Below are positions 34,091-44,024 of a stretch of DNA of 64,000 nucleotides, piece by piece. Origin of the DNA: Pedobacter frigidisoli (lineage in GTDB: Bacteria; Bacteroidota; Bacteroidia; Sphingobacteriales; Sphingobacteriaceae); assembly GCF_004331675.1 (NCBI RefSeq), contig NZ_SJSN01000005.1, forward strand, positions 62,001 through 126,000, in the 5' to 3' direction. Each line of letters opens with the position of its first letter. The first letter of the stretch is position 1. A model generated the notes under the pieces. It worked only from the letters and a program-made list of their open reading frames with translations, was not told the origin of the DNA and made no database searches. A program made the translations under genes and the position numbers.

Positions 34091-35431
34091 ATGCTTAGAG
34101 TAAAAATGGTAAAATTAATGCTCATCCTGATCATCGGCATGGCTTTACCGCAACTGGTATCTGCGCAACAGCAGGTTACCTTAAAGGAAGCCCTAACATA
34201 TGCGCTTCAAAACAATACCAATGTTCGCAAATCGAAATTGGACATTGAACGCGGAAGATATAAGGTTGAGGAAGTTAGAGCGCAGGCTTTACCGCAACTT
34301 ACAGGTAATGCAGGGTTAACCTACAATCCTATTATTGGTCAATTGGTTGCAAATTTCGGTGGCGAAACACAAGCAATAAAATTAGGTCAGAATTGGAATT
34401 CATCAGCTGGTATTCAGCTTTCGCAACAGTTATTTAACCAACAGGTTTTTACGGGTTTGCAAGCAGCAAGATCTAGTGAAGAGTATTATAACCTAACTTC
34501 TCAATTAACTGAAGAGCAGATTATAGAAATGGTAGCCAACAACTATTATATGGTATTGGTAAGCAGACAACAGTTAAATGTAATTGACACCAACATTAAA
34601 AATGTGGGAGTGGTAGAAAAAATCGTTTCTAATCAATACAAAAATGGTTTGGCCAGAAAAATTGATGTCGATCGGATTAGCGTAAACATTACCAATTTAA
34701 CTACGCAACGTGAGCAAACGCTTAACTCCATTACTCAATTGGAAAATCAGTTAAAATTTTCGATGGGAATGCCGGTTACAACAGCTATTGTATTACCTAA
34801 AACAGAACTAACAGCTGTTAGCAGCCTGCCACAGTTCTCTGAAGCGATCGAATTTGGAAACCGAACTGAGGTTAAGATTTTAGATACCCAAGACAAACTT
34901 TTATCGCTACAAAGAAAAGCTTATGTGGCGGAATATTACCCTAGCTTAGCTTTAACAGGTAATTATACTTATTCGAGTCAGAGTGATAGTTTCGATTTCT
35001 TAAAATCTAATGCAGCCGCTATTGGATACGGCGCATCAGCAGTGGGCTTAACTTTAAGGGTGCCAATTTTTAATGGTTTTTTAACACGTTCAAAAATCCG
35101 TCAGGCAGATGTTGATATCAAGAAAGCCCAAGAAGATAGAAAGGAATCCCTTAACTCCTTAAACTTAGCTTACGAGAATGCTAAAATTCAGCTTCGCAAC
35201 AACTTGAACACCATCACTTCTCAACGTAAAAACGCAGATTTAGCGCAAGAGATTTACAAGAGCACTCAAAACAACTACAATAACGGCTTAGCTTCATTAA
35301 CTGATTTATTGGATACTGAAAACTCATTAACCCAAGCTCAAAACAGTTATACACAGGCATTATTAAATTATAAAATAGCCGAAATACAATTAATCAAATC
35401 AAACGGAAATATTAAATCGCTAGTACAATAA
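34091..35431 (+). CDS. TolC-like outer membrane efflux protein
   Basis: The start at 34091 (MLRVKMVKLMLILIIGMALP) gives a signal peptide ending ...LVSAQ; the ATG at 34106 is an alternative, and the frame opens at 34058. Two outer-membrane-efflux-protein repeats (~30-215 and ~245-440) share the usual pattern VTLKEALTYALQNNTNVRKS... and SLNLAYENAKIQLRNNLNT. It forms the outer membrane exit duct of the pump. The stop is 2 bp before the membrane fusion protein gene, so the genes are tightly coupled. Confidence 0.94.
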   Translation: MLRVKMVKLMLILIIGMALPQLVSAQQQVTLKEALTYALQNNTNVRKSKLDIERGRYKVEEVRAQALPQLTGNAGLTYNPIIGQLVANFGGETQAIKLGQNWNSSAGIQLSQQLFNQQVFTGLQAARSSEEYYNLTSQLTEEQIIEMVANNYYMVLVSRQQLNVIDTNIKNVGVVEKIVSNQYKNGLARKIDVDRISVNITNLTTQREQTLNSITQLENQLKFSMGMPVTTAIVLPKTELTAVSSLPQFSEAIEFGNRTEVKILDTQDKLLSLQRKAYVAEYYPSLALTGNYTYSSQSDSFDFLKSNAAAIGYGASAVGLTLRVPIFNGFLTRSKIRQADVDIKKAQEDRKESLNSLNLAYENAKIQLRNNLNTITSQRKNADLAQEIYKSTQNNYNNGLASLTDLLDTENSLTQAQNSYTQALLNYKIAEIQLIKSNGNIKSLVQ

Positions 35432-35433
35432 AA

Positions 35434-36501
35434 ATGAAAAGAGTAATTATAATAATTGTTGTAATTGTTGCAGCCCTTGGTGCAATAGCTTACGTATTAA
35501 GCAACAATAAAAAGAAGAACGAAGCAAAAACTGCATTTATTGCTGAAGGTGGTGGCGCAGTTGCTGTTCGTGTTGCTACCGTTGAGAAAAAAGTTGTTGA
35601 TTTGGATTTTGTTGCAAACGGAAACTTTGCTCCAAAGCAGGAACTAAACTTTTTATCGGAAAATGCTGGTCGCGTTACCGCAATTTATGTTGATGAAGGT
35701 GCCCGTGTAAGCAAAGGTCAGGTTTTGGCCCGTGTAGATGCAGAAATCATTAACACAGATAGAGAAACAGCTCAAGCTACCTTACAAAATGCACAAAGAG
35801 ACGAAGCTCGATACCAAAGCTCTTATGAAACTGGCGGTGTAACACAACAACAGTTAGATCAGGCTAAATTGGCGACACGAAATGCAAAATTGCGTTTACA
35901 GGCTTCTCAGAGAAAAGTGAGCGATGCAAATATTAAATCGCCAATTAACGGTATTATAAACAAAAGATATATCGAGGTTGGAGCGTTTGTAAATACACAA
36001 GGCACTCAATTATTCGAGATTGTTGATGTTTCTAAATTGAAGTTAAAAGTTAACGTTAACGAATCTCAGGTTGCTAACTTAAAAATTGGTGATAACATCG
36101 AGATCAAATCGTCTATATTCCCTGATGAAAAATTCTCTGGAAAAGTAACGTTCATTGCGGCTAAAGCCGATGCAACATTAAACTTCCCAATTGAGGTTGA
36201 GGTATCTAACAATACAAAAAACAGTTTAAGGGCTGGTATGTACGGAACTGCAGTATTCAATTTCCCTAAACAAGCACCAAGCATTCTTGTACCCCGCACA
36301 TCATTTGTTGGTAGTGTAAGTAGCAATCAGGTTTTCGTTTACGATAAATCTAACAATACTTCTAAGGTAAGAAAAGTAGTTACTGGCCGCATTTTAGGAG
36401 ATAATGTTGAGATTCTTGATGGCCTAAAAGAAGGTGAAACTGTAATTACCAGTGGTCAAATCAACTTAGCTGAAGGTACTGCCGTTAGCATCGTTAAATA
36501 G
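35434..36501 (+). CDS. RND efflux periplasmic adaptor (membrane fusion protein)
   Basis: The 355-residue protein has an N-terminal anchor (VIIIIVVIVAALGAIAYVLS). The order is that of HlyD/AcrA adaptors: lipoyl-like half (FLSENAGRVTAIYVDEGARV), helical hairpin (~100-150, ATLQNAQRDEARYQSSYETG), second lipoyl half (IKSPINGIINKRYIEVGAFV), beta-barrel domain and membrane-proximal domain (VVTGRILGDNVEILDGLKEG). It bridges the TolC-like and RND proteins encoded on either side. The spacing to the RND gene is 84 bp. Confidence 0.95.
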   Translation: MKRVIIIIVVIVAALGAIAYVLSNNKKKNEAKTAFIAEGGGAVAVRVATVEKKVVDLDFVANGNFAPKQELNFLSENAGRVTAIYVDEGARVSKGQVLARVDAEIINTDRETAQATLQNAQRDEARYQSSYETGGVTQQQLDQAKLATRNAKLRLQASQRKVSDANIKSPINGIINKRYIEVGAFVNTQGTQLFEIVDVSKLKLKVNVNESQVANLKIGDNIEIKSSIFPDEKFSGKVTFIAAKADATLNFPIEVEVSNNTKNSLRAGMYGTAVFNFPKQAPSILVPRTSFVGSVSSNQVFVYDKSNNTSKVRKVVTGRILGDNVEILDGLKEGETVITSGQINLAEGTAVSIVK

Positions 36502-36585
36502 TCTAGTTCACAATTTTCAGTTTGCAGATGTAGAGCAAAGACCATCGGTCTAAAATCTAATATCTCAATACTAATATCTAAAAAA

Positions 36586-39500
36586 ATGAAGATAACAGAC
36601 ATATCTATTAAAAGGCCTTCGCTGGTAATTGTGGTATTTACCGCACTTACCTTACTTGGGCTGCTTAGTTACTTTTCGTTAGGTTATGAATTACTTCCAA
36701 AATTCTCAAACAACGTAGTATCTATATCAACCATATATCCTGGTGCATCACCAGCAGAAGTTGAAAATACGGTAACAAAAAAAATCGAGGATGCCGTATC
36801 ATCGATGGAAAACATTAAGAAACTGAATGCAGTTTCTTACGAAAGTTTATCCGTTGTAACCATTACTTTAACAGATGCAGCAAACATCGATATTTCATTG
36901 AACGATGCGCAACGTAAAGTTAATACCATCCTTTCTGATTTACCAGAAGATGTAAAAACACCATCACTAAGTAAATTCTCATTAGATGATTTACCAGTAA
37001 TTACCATGACAGCTTCGGCAAACATGGATGATGTTACTTTCTACGATTTAATCGACCAAAGAATTGCTCCGGTAATCTCGAGGGTAAGTGGTATAGCACA
37101 GGTAAATCTAGTTGGCGGTTCTGAGCGTGAAATCCAGGTTGCGCTAGATGCGGCTAAATTACAAGGCTACAACCTTTCTGTTCCTCAAGTTCAGCAATTG
37201 ATTTTAAGCTCAAACTTAGATTTCCCTACAGGAAGTGTTAAAACACAAAATCAAGATGTTTTAATTCGTCTATCTGGTAAATACAGAAGTCTTGAGGAGT
37301 TAAGAAACTTAGTGTTGATGACCTCTAAAGACGGTGCACAAGTTCGTTTAGGTGACGTGGCCGATGTTCAAGATTCGAAAAAGGAAACAGAGAAACTTGC
37401 TCGTATTAATCGTCAATCATCTATTGCCATTCAAATTATTAAACAAAGTGATGCGAATGCCGTAAAAGTGAGTGAAGGTGTACATGCCATTATTGCAAAA
37501 CTTAAAACTGAATACGGCGCACAAAAGCTAGACATTAAAATTGTAAACGACAGTTCGATTTTCACATTAGAATCGGCAGATGCGGTAATACACGATTTAA
37601 TTCTCGCAGTGGTGTTGGTAGCATTTGTTATGCTTTTCTTCCTGCACAGTTTACGTAATGCATTAATTGTAATGGTATCTATTCCGGCATCATTAATTGC
37701 AACATTTATTGGTATTAGTTTATTCGGTTATACGTTAAACTTAATGTCGTTATTAGGTCTATCACTCGTGGTTGGTATACTAGTGGATGATGCGATTGTG
37801 GTATTGGAAAATATCCAACGACACATGGAGATGGGTAAAAACAAAGTAAGAGCAGCCTCTGATGCAACAAGAGAAATTGGTTTTACAGTAGTATCCATTA
37901 CCATGGTAATTGTGGTGGTGTTCTTCCCTATCGCAGTAAGTTCTGGCTTAGTTTCGAACATTTTGCGTCAATTCTGTGTGGTGGTAATTATTGCAACTTT
38001 ACTTTCATTAGTGGCATCATTTACCATTGTTCCCTTACTTTTCTCAAGATATGGAAAGCTAGAGCACATTGAAGGTAAAAACATGTTCGGTCGTTTTATT
38101 TTATGGTTTGAAAAACAACTTAAAAAATTCACAGTTTGGATTACTAACATCTTAAACTGGTCTTTACGCCACAAAGCATTAACCCTAATTATGGTTTTTG
38201 TATTGTTCTTAGGTTCATGTGGTTTATTAGGTGCTGGGTTTATTGGTTCAGAGTTTTTCCCGAAATCTGATAAAGGAGAATTTTTAGTACAGATCGAATT
38301 ACCGAAAGATGCACCCTTAGAGCAAACGAATTTTTACACCCAAAGGGCTGAAGCTTTCTTAGATAAACAACCAGAAATTATTCAGTTAATTACAACTGTT
38401 GGGCAAGCCAGTGGTGATTTTGGTGGAACGCAAGCAACAGCCTACAAATCGGAGATCAACGTAAAGTTAGTCGACCGTAAGGAGCGTGAAGGCGTGTCAT
38501 CTGATGTATTTGCTACGAAAATGAGTCGTGCATTAGCTAAAGAATTGGTTGGAGCAAAAGTTAAAACCGTGCCGATTAGTATTTTGGGTATCGCAGAAAA
38601 TGCGCCTATTAGTTTAGTGGTAATGGGCTCAGACTTGGATAGCGCATTGAAATATGCCGAAGGTGCTAAAAAATTATTAGGTACGATTCCGGGAGCTACT
38701 GAGATTAAACTTTCTGTAGAAAAAGGAACACCAGAAATTAACGTTCAGGTAGATCGTGATAAAATGGCAGCAGTTGGCTTAACTTTAGCTACGGTAGGTT
38801 CTACTATGCAAACCGCTTTTGCCGGCAATACGGATGGTAAATATAGAAAAGGCGAATATGAATACGACATTAACATCCAATATCAAGATTTCAACAGAAA
38901 AGATATTGATGATGTACGTAATCTAATTTTCGTAAACGATAAAGGTGCGCAAATTAAGTTATCTCAATTTGCAAACATTACCGAAGGTTCAGGTCCAAGT
39001 CAGTTAGAACGTTTAAACAAATCTACATCTGTATCTGTTCAGGCGCAATCAATTGGGCGCCCTACGGGAACAATTGTTTCAGACTTTAAGGCTAAATTAA
39101 TTGAGTTCCAAGAAAACGGAAAACTGAAAGCACCAGTTGGTGTAAGTTATGCATGGGGTGGCGATGAAGAAAATCAAGCTGAAGGTTTTGGTACTTTAGG
39201 TATCGCTTTATTGGCTTCTATTATCTTAGTTTACTTTATTATGGTAGCCTTATACGATAGTTTTATTTACCCATTAGTAGTAATGTTCTCACTTCCATTG
39301 GCGTTAATTGGTGCTTTATTAGCTTTAGCTTTAACAAATAACTCATTAGGTATATTTACCATCTTAGGTTTTATTATGTTGATGGGTTTGGTAGCGAAGA
39401 ACGCGATTATCTTAGTCGATTTCACCAACCACATGAAAGCCGAAGGAAAATCGACAATCGATGCCTTAATTTTAGCCAACCATGCTCGTTTACGTCCAAT

Positions 39501-39780
39501 TTTAATGACAACCATCGCCATGATTTTTGGTATGCTTCCAATTGCATTGGCAAGCGGTGCAGGTGCCGAATGGAAGAATGGTTTGGCTTGGGTTATTGTG
39601 GGCGGTTTAACGAGTTCGCTGTTCCTAACCTTAATTGTTGTACCCGTAGTTTACCTCGTTTTCGATAGAATGTTAGACAGACTTGGTTTCAACAAAAAGG
39701 TAAAAACAATTGATGAAATGCTAGAAGAACCATACGATCACAAGGATGTATTGGAATATGATGCAGATCTAGAACATTAA
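36586..39780 (+). CDS. RND family efflux pump permease (HAE1/AcrB-type)
   Basis: The 1064-residue protein begins MKITDISIKRPSLVIVVFTA, with TM1 followed by porter domains (IYPGASPAEVENTVTKKIED). Paired blocks of transmembrane helices lie at ~330-540 (GLSLVVGILVDDAIVVLENI, the motif with the proton-relay Asp residues) and ~870-1040 (LMGLVAKNAIILVDFTNHMK). It is an inner-membrane drug/proton antiporter forming a tripartite pump with the two preceding products. The substrate cannot be predicted. A terminator follows 26 bp after the stop. Confidence 0.96.
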   Translation: MKITDISIKRPSLVIVVFTALTLLGLLSYFSLGYELLPKFSNNVVSISTIYPGASPAEVENTVTKKIEDAVSSMENIKKLNAVSYESLSVVTITLTDAANIDISLNDAQRKVNTILSDLPEDVKTPSLSKFSLDDLPVITMTASANMDDVTFYDLIDQRIAPVISRVSGIAQVNLVGGSEREIQVALDAAKLQGYNLSVPQVQQLILSSNLDFPTGSVKTQNQDVLIRLSGKYRSLEELRNLVLMTSKDGAQVRLGDVADVQDSKKETEKLARINRQSSIAIQIIKQSDANAVKVSEGVHAIIAKLKTEYGAQKLDIKIVNDSSIFTLESADAVIHDLILAVVLVAFVMLFFLHSLRNALIVMVSIPASLIATFIGISLFGYTLNLMSLLGLSLVVGILVDDAIVVLENIQRHMEMGKNKVRAASDATREIGFTVVSITMVIVVVFFPIAVSSGLVSNILRQFCVVVIIATLLSLVASFTIVPLLFSRYGKLEHIEGKNMFGRFILWFEKQLKKFTVWITNILNWSLRHKALTLIMVFVLFLGSCGLLGAGFIGSEFFPKSDKGEFLVQIELPKDAPLEQTNFYTQRAEAFLDKQPEIIQLITTVGQASGDFGGTQATAYKSEINVKLVDRKEREGVSSDVFATKMSRALAKELVGAKVKTVPISILGIAENAPISLVVMGSDLDSALKYAEGAKKLLGTIPGATEIKLSVEKGTPEINVQVDRDKMAAVGLTLATVGSTMQTAFAGNTDGKYRKGEYEYDINIQYQDFNRKDIDDVRNLIFVNDKGAQIKLSQFANITEGSGPSQLERLNKSTSVSVQAQSIGRPTGTIVSDFKAKLIEFQENGKLKAPVGVSYAWGGDEENQAEGFGTLGIALLASIILVYFIMVALYDSFIYPLVVMFSLPLALIGALLALALTNNSLGIFTILGFIMLMGLVAKNAIILVDFTNHMKAEGKSTIDALILANHARLRPILMTTIAMIFGMLPIALASGAGAEWKNGLAWVIVGGLTSSLFLTLIVVPVVYLVFDRMLDRLGFNKKVKTIDEMLEEPYDHKDVLEYDADLEH

Positions 39781-39805
39781 TATATCCCAAATTAATAATC
39801 AAATT

Positions 39806-39833
39806 AACCTCGATGCAAATCGGGGTTTTTTTA
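39806..39833 (+). terminator. Intrinsic terminator of the efflux operon
   Basis: AACCTCGAT and ATCGGGGTT pair (one T-G wobble) around GCAA, followed by seven T residues, 26 bp after the RND stop codon. Confidence 0.8.
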
Positions 39834-39880
39834 TGCTTAATTTTTTGAAAAGGACGGGCAGTTTTTCATCGGGAATCGAA

Positions 39881-39964
39881 GTCGGGCTGTTCGCTAAATC
39901 TTTTTAGTAAAAGCAGCTCCATATCTAAGTAAATGCATCTAAAAAGGATACCACTCCCATCCCG
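39881..39964 (-). repeat. Dispersed hairpin repeat, family member
   Basis: On the minus strand GGGATGGGAGTGGTATCC starts the element, the stem ATCCTTTTTAG/CTAAAAAGAT encloses ~31 nt, and GCGAACAGCCCGAC closes it. Flanks and stem closely follow the copy at 44025-44089 (GGGATAGTAGTGGAAATCC, AAAAAAGATT, ATAGCCCGACC). Confidence 0.5.
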
Positions 39965-40035
39965 TCTATTTACAAAGTTTGGCACAAAATGCAGATAGCG
40001 AAACAAAATAATCCGCAACATTGTATATTAGTGAT

Positions 40036-40839
40036 ATGTTTAAAGTCGTTTTATCCCTCTTTCTTATTAGCATTTCATTCTTCGCAAAAGCTCAACATCC
40101 ACCGGTTTTTCCTGCAATGACTACTGATTCGTCGTTTATTAAGGTTGCAGACCTAAACATCACTTTGGTAAAATACAGTTACAAACCCAATGGCATTAGG
40201 TTCTTGGTTGTTCATGATAACGAAGACACAGGCGTAAAAGCAGGTTTCGATTATATCCGCTGGAGCGGTGGAGAATTAATCGACAGCCAATATGGCGGCG
40301 TTAGGGATTACACTTTCGATTACATGAGCGATGCTTACAGAATAGATCCTAATGCAATTTATACTGAGGTTGGGGTAAATACACGTTTAAAAAAAGATGC
40401 TTACAGCTCTAACGAAGTCGAGAAATTTATCCTCGACGCCGGAAAGCAGATCGTAGATTTTTATGACCCAAAATCTGTTGGTTACTTTTTAACCCTTCAC
40501 AATAATGCCGATGGTGGTTTTGGAATTTCATCTTATCTACCAGGATACGATTTATCTAGCACTGCAGATTCGGTTTTCATTAACTTCGAAATGGATGGCG
40601 ATGACTTAATTTATGTAACAGAGCCTCGATTATTTTCTAGCTTAAAAAAAGCAAATGTGAATGTAATCCTGCAATCAAAATTTGTTTCTAACGATGGTTC
40701 ATTATCTGTTTATGCCATGCAAAATAATATCCCGTACATTAATGTAGAAGTACAGCATGGTCATCAATATGAAAACCTGCGGTTGATTGAGCTTGCCATC
40801 GCCGTGCTAAAAGAGCACGGGTTGATAAAGAAAGAGTGA
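40036..40839 (+). CDS. Exported hypothetical protein, possibly an M14-like metallohydrolase
   Basis: The ATG at 40036 gives MFKVVLSLFLISISFFAKAQ, a signal peptide, and 267 residues in all. No family is certain. Three short blocks are spaced like the zinc ligands and general base of M14 carboxypeptidase/deacylase folds: HDNE (His60 and Glu63), LHNNADGG (His155) and NVEVQHGH (Glu238). If that reading is right the protein would hydrolyse an amide or peptide bond in the periplasm; the assignment rests on motif order only. It is monocistronic. Confidence 0.6.
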   Translation: MFKVVLSLFLISISFFAKAQHPPVFPAMTTDSSFIKVADLNITLVKYSYKPNGIRFLVVHDNEDTGVKAGFDYIRWSGGELIDSQYGGVRDYTFDYMSDAYRIDPNAIYTEVGVNTRLKKDAYSSNEVEKFILDAGKQIVDFYDPKSVGYFLTLHNNADGGFGISSYLPGYDLSSTADSVFINFEMDGDDLIYVTEPRLFSSLKKANVNVILQSKFVSNDGSLSVYAMQNNIPYINVEVQHGHQYENLRLIELAIAVLKEHGLIKKE

Positions 40840-40840
40840 T

Positions 40841-40970
40841 GACTTCCGAAGTTTGAAAGGGCATGATTATTAGAGAAACTTCGCAAATCTTAAAGGATAA
40901 ATCTCTTTAGTCCGACTTAAACTGACGAAGTTTTCCAACGCTTTGCCCTATGAAATTTCGTAAGTTTATA
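40841..40970. repeat. Cluster of four ACTTCG/CGAAGT-type short palindromic motifs
   Basis: Related motifs lie at 40841-40855 (GACTTCCGAAGTTTG), 40876-40890 (AAACTTCGCAAATCT), 40921-40936 (ACTGACGAAGTTTTCC) and 40952-40970 (GAAATTTCGTAAGTTTATA). The second and third can pair (GAAACTTCG with CGAAGTTTTC). They fill the gap between the exported protein and the MFS gene and may act as a processing or termination structure. Confidence 0.35.
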
Positions 40971-40977
40971 CGTTAAC

Positions 40978-42228
40978 CTAATCAATAGCCCTCATCTTCG
41001 TTACCAAAAAGCTAACCAATAACCCAAAAACTCCAATTACACCATACGAATATTGTAGACTAGATAGTGCTGAAATATATCCAATAAGCGGTGGGCCCAT
41101 TAAAAAGCCCAAGTAACTAACACTAGAAACCATTGCAATTGCCATACCCGGCGATATTTTACCATTTTTTCCTGCTACACTATAAACCGTTGGAACAATA
41201 CTGGAAACGCCAATACCAACCAACATAAAACCAATTGTGGCCGTAACTACATAAGGTAAAACCACCGAGGTAAACATACCCGCAGAAATAATTAAGCCAC
41301 TAATTTGAATGGTTCTTTTTCTACCCAGTCTGGCTATAATCCTATCGCCAACAAAACGACCCGTAGCCATCATTACCATAAATGATGCATAACCTAAAAT
41401 AACAAGGGAAGATGGAGCCTTAACGATTTCCTTGAAGTAAACCCCACTCCAATCGAACATTGCGCCCTCAGTGGCCATGCTGCAAAAACCAATTATACCC
41501 AATTGAAGCAGTACTCCTTCTGGTTTAACAAACAACTTCCGTTTACCCTCGGTTTTGGTTCCCTTACCTGGAACAAGGTGTTTATAATTAAAAAATACAT
41601 TTATGAAAATTAAAGCAACGATTATCCAAAAATGATGGTATGGAGCAATGTGCAGATTCACCATCAACAAACCTATTAAGGCCCCCGTAAAACCCGCAAT
41701 GCTCCAAGCGCCATGAAACGAGGTCATAATCGGCATGCCGAATAATTTTTCTGCTTCCGAACCTTGGGTATTTACAGCAATGTTGCACATGTTGCCAATT
41801 ACCCCAAATAAGAAAAGAAAAGCAGCCAAATGCCAAGGCGCACTGGCTAAGCCCAAGTTGCTTAAAGCCAATACATACAGTGGGGCAGTAATCGTTAAAA
41901 TTGCTTTACTACCATATTTCGTTACTAGGCCGCCAGATATTGGCATAGTAACTAATTGACCTAATGGAAGTGCCAGAAGAATACTCCCCAACTCACCATC
42001 AGATAGGCTTAGCGTATGCTTAATATCTGGAATCCTACTTGCCCAACTGGCAAAGGCAATTCCCTGTCCGAAGTAAAACAATGAAACTGCTAAACGAATG
42101 CGATTTAGGGAAATTGTAGCAATTGGAGGCTTAACTTCTGTTTGTTTTAATACTTCCTGACTAGCGTTTACTTCTTCCAAAATGTGATTATTATATGAAC
42201 CGTGGGATGATTTGGCAAAGCTCCTCAA
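40978..42228 (-). CDS. MFS transporter (YbjJ/FucP-like)
   Basis: The 416-residue protein has twelve predicted helices after a ~45-residue polar N-terminus that lacks an alternative ATG. MFS-type loops are visible: SRIPDIKHTLSLSDGELGSI, GGLVTKYGSKAIL, GDRIIARLGRKRTIQISGL (motif-A-like in the second half). The LSDGELGSILLALPLGQ stretch is typical of the YbjJ-like branch, whose substrates are mostly unknown. It is a single gene on the minus strand, after the terminator of the preceding unit. Confidence 0.9.
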   Translation of the reverse strand: MRSFAKSSHGSYNNHILEEVNASQEVLKQTEVKPPIATISLNRIRLAVSLFYFGQGIAFASWASRIPDIKHTLSLSDGELGSILLALPLGQLVTMPISGGLVTKYGSKAILTITAPLYVLALSNLGLASAPWHLAAFLFLFGVIGNMCNIAVNTQGSEAEKLFGMPIMTSFHGAWSIAGFTGALIGLLMVNLHIAPYHHFWIIVALIFINVFFNYKHLVPGKGTKTEGKRKLFVKPEGVLLQLGIIGFCSMATEGAMFDWSGVYFKEIVKAPSSLVILGYASFMVMMATGRFVGDRIIARLGRKRTIQISGLIISAGMFTSVVLPYVVTATIGFMLVGIGVSSIVPTVYSVAGKNGKISPGMAIAMVSSVSYLGFLMGPPLIGYISALSSLQYSYGVIGVFGLLVSFLVTKMRAID

Positions 42229-42271
42229 ATCAATTGGAAAACTAAAGGCTCTTTTATCATTTGGATATAAT

Positions 42272-42300
42272 TAAAAAGCCCCGATTTTGGGTCGGGGCTT
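42272..42300 (-). terminator. Intrinsic terminator downstream of the choice-of-anchor-I gene
   Basis: AAGCCCCGA and TCGGGGCTT form a perfect 9-bp stem with a 7-nt loop. On the minus strand TTTTTAATT follows. Confidence 0.85.
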
Positions 42301-42318
42301 CAAATTTTTGTTTATAAA

Positions 42319-43857
42319 TTAAATTTTGTCGGGTTGAAAAAACCTTACTGTTCCATCCGCCTCATTGGAAACAATCAGCAAGCTACGTCCATTCGGACTA
42401 TCTTTTGGTTTCACAAATAACACGCCTTCAGGTGCATCGCCAGTTGCAAATAATTGTACAAATTTTGGAGATGCTGGAACACTTACATCATAAACGGCAA
42501 TCATATCTACCCGCTCCATTCCAATAAAAGCCAAAGTTTTGCCGTTAACTTGCGCAACAGTTACGCCTTCTACTTCCACACCCTTATTATCAGAACGACT
42601 ATCATCATATTTACCTGCATCTATAACACGCTGCTCTAAATCCTTGCCAATATTAGCAACCAAAGCACCAGTATTAGCATTTAAAATACTTAAGCTTCTT
42701 CCTCCTGTTGCATATAATTCATCGTAATCGCCATCACCGTCGGCATCTCCATAGGCTTTGCTTACGGTCAATCTACCAAGATTTGCATCTAGCTGTAAAG
42801 TTGCGGCTGTTGGGAATTTCGTTGGATCTAATTTCAAGCTTTTAACCCTTGCTTCTTCATCATATCCTTTCCAAGCCCTGGTATCGCCTTCATTTGCCAG
42901 AGCCAAATAAGATGTTCCGCCGGTTGTAAAATATGAAATGGCATCTGGCAAATAGAATGCTTTGATAGGCCAAGTTTCCAATTGTATTTTCTTTCCACTT
43001 TTCTCATCGTCACTCACATCCCAAGCGTTTTCAGCCAAGCTAATATCTCTTGTACCTAGCGGATTGATTTTCGTGATGGTTCCTGCAACAATATCAACTT
43101 CTGCTACGCCATTATTTTCTTGTAGCGTAACATAAGCCTTTTTAGAATCGGTACTTACCGCAATATATTCTGGTTCGATATCTTGTGCAAAACTTGCATT
43201 CGGACCGTAAATTCTAAAACCGCCCGCTACTAATGTTGCCTTTTGCGATTCGAATGAAGTAAAATCAATGGTTTTAACGCTATAATTATCTTTTACATTG
43301 ATAATTGAAATTGTTCCCTTTGGATCAACTGTATAAGCATCGTTGGGTTCTCCCTCATTGGCAGAAAGAATGTAGTTTCCATCAGGACTAAAAGTTACCA
43401 TATCTGGCATTGCACCAACGGTGATCTTTTTAACTTCTGATAAATCTGATGTTTTTAACACAACCACATCACCATTTCCCTGTTTATCGGCACCGTCTAA
43501 AGCGATAGCCAATAAACCATTGCTAACGGCAACACTATTTATGCCTGCATTACTTGCGAAGGTTAACGTTTTAAGTTTTGTTACCGTTGGGAAAGCGCTC
43601 ATATCTACAACATCTACCTTCGTACCGCCATCGTTGCTCACCACAAATAATTTTTTTGTTGATGGATCATAAGCAGAAATTTCTGAAGCAAACTCCCCTC
43701 CTAAATCAATCACAGCGGTTTCTTTGAAGCTATCGATTTTCTCAGGTAATATGGTTTCTACTGGATCTACAATTGGCTCATCTGTTGAAGTTTTTTTACA
43801 TGCAGCAAATGCTACAGACGCAATAAGCAATGCGCCAAATAGTTTTTTAAGGTTCAT
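42319..43857 (-). CDS. Choice-of-anchor I family lipoprotein (beta-propeller)
   Basis: The 512-residue protein has lipidated Cys20 (SVAFAACKKTSTDEP). The mature part consists of beta-propeller blades (FVVSNDGGTKVDVVDMSAFP, TFSPDGNYILSANEGEPNDA, YIAVSTDSKKAYVTLQENNG, LALANEGDTRAWKGYDEEAR). The block SANEGEPND and the overall order match the choice-of-anchor-I group of extracellular proteins, which often carry phytase/alkaline-phosphatase-like annotations without proof of activity. An extracellular binding or enzymatic role is unresolved. It is monocistronic. Confidence 0.88.
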   Translation of the reverse strand: MNLKKLFGALLIASVAFAACKKTSTDEPIVDPVETILPEKIDSFKETAVIDLGGEFASEISAYDPSTKKLFVVSNDGGTKVDVVDMSAFPTVTKLKTLTFASNAGINSVAVSNGLLAIALDGADKQGNGDVVVLKTSDLSEVKKITVGAMPDMVTFSPDGNYILSANEGEPNDAYTVDPKGTISIINVKDNYSVKTIDFTSFESQKATLVAGGFRIYGPNASFAQDIEPEYIAVSTDSKKAYVTLQENNGVAEVDIVAGTITKINPLGTRDISLAENAWDVSDDEKSGKKIQLETWPIKAFYLPDAISYFTTGGTSYLALANEGDTRAWKGYDEEARVKSLKLDPTKFPTAATLQLDANLGRLTVSKAYGDADGDGDYDELYATGGRSLSILNANTGALVANIGKDLEQRVIDAGKYDDSRSDNKGVEVEGVTVAQVNGKTLAFIGMERVDMIAVYDVSVPASPKFVQLFATGDAPEGVLFVKPKDSPNGRSLLIVSNEADGTVRFFQPDKI

Positions 43858-43961
43858 GGTTGTATTAATATCTGAACCGCAAAAATAAATCTGCTTAACG
43901 CTCTTTTCTAGTCTCGATCTGTTATCATTTTGTTAAGGAATTGTGAAAGGAAGACTAGAGG

Positions 43962-43990
43962 TGAAAGACTAAAGCTTAAAGACCAAAGGC
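43962..43990. repeat. GAAAGACTAAAG low-complexity repeat
   Basis: GTGAAAGACTAAAGCTTAAA and the following GACCAAAGGC share the GAAAGACTAAAG unit with copies at 33978-33989 and 45672-45697. The gap 43858-44219 holds this, a hairpin repeat and the lpdA terminator; no real gene is seen there. Confidence 0.4.
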
Positions 43991-44024
43991 CGAATTTGAA
44001 ATTTGGGCGCTGGGTTTTACATGA

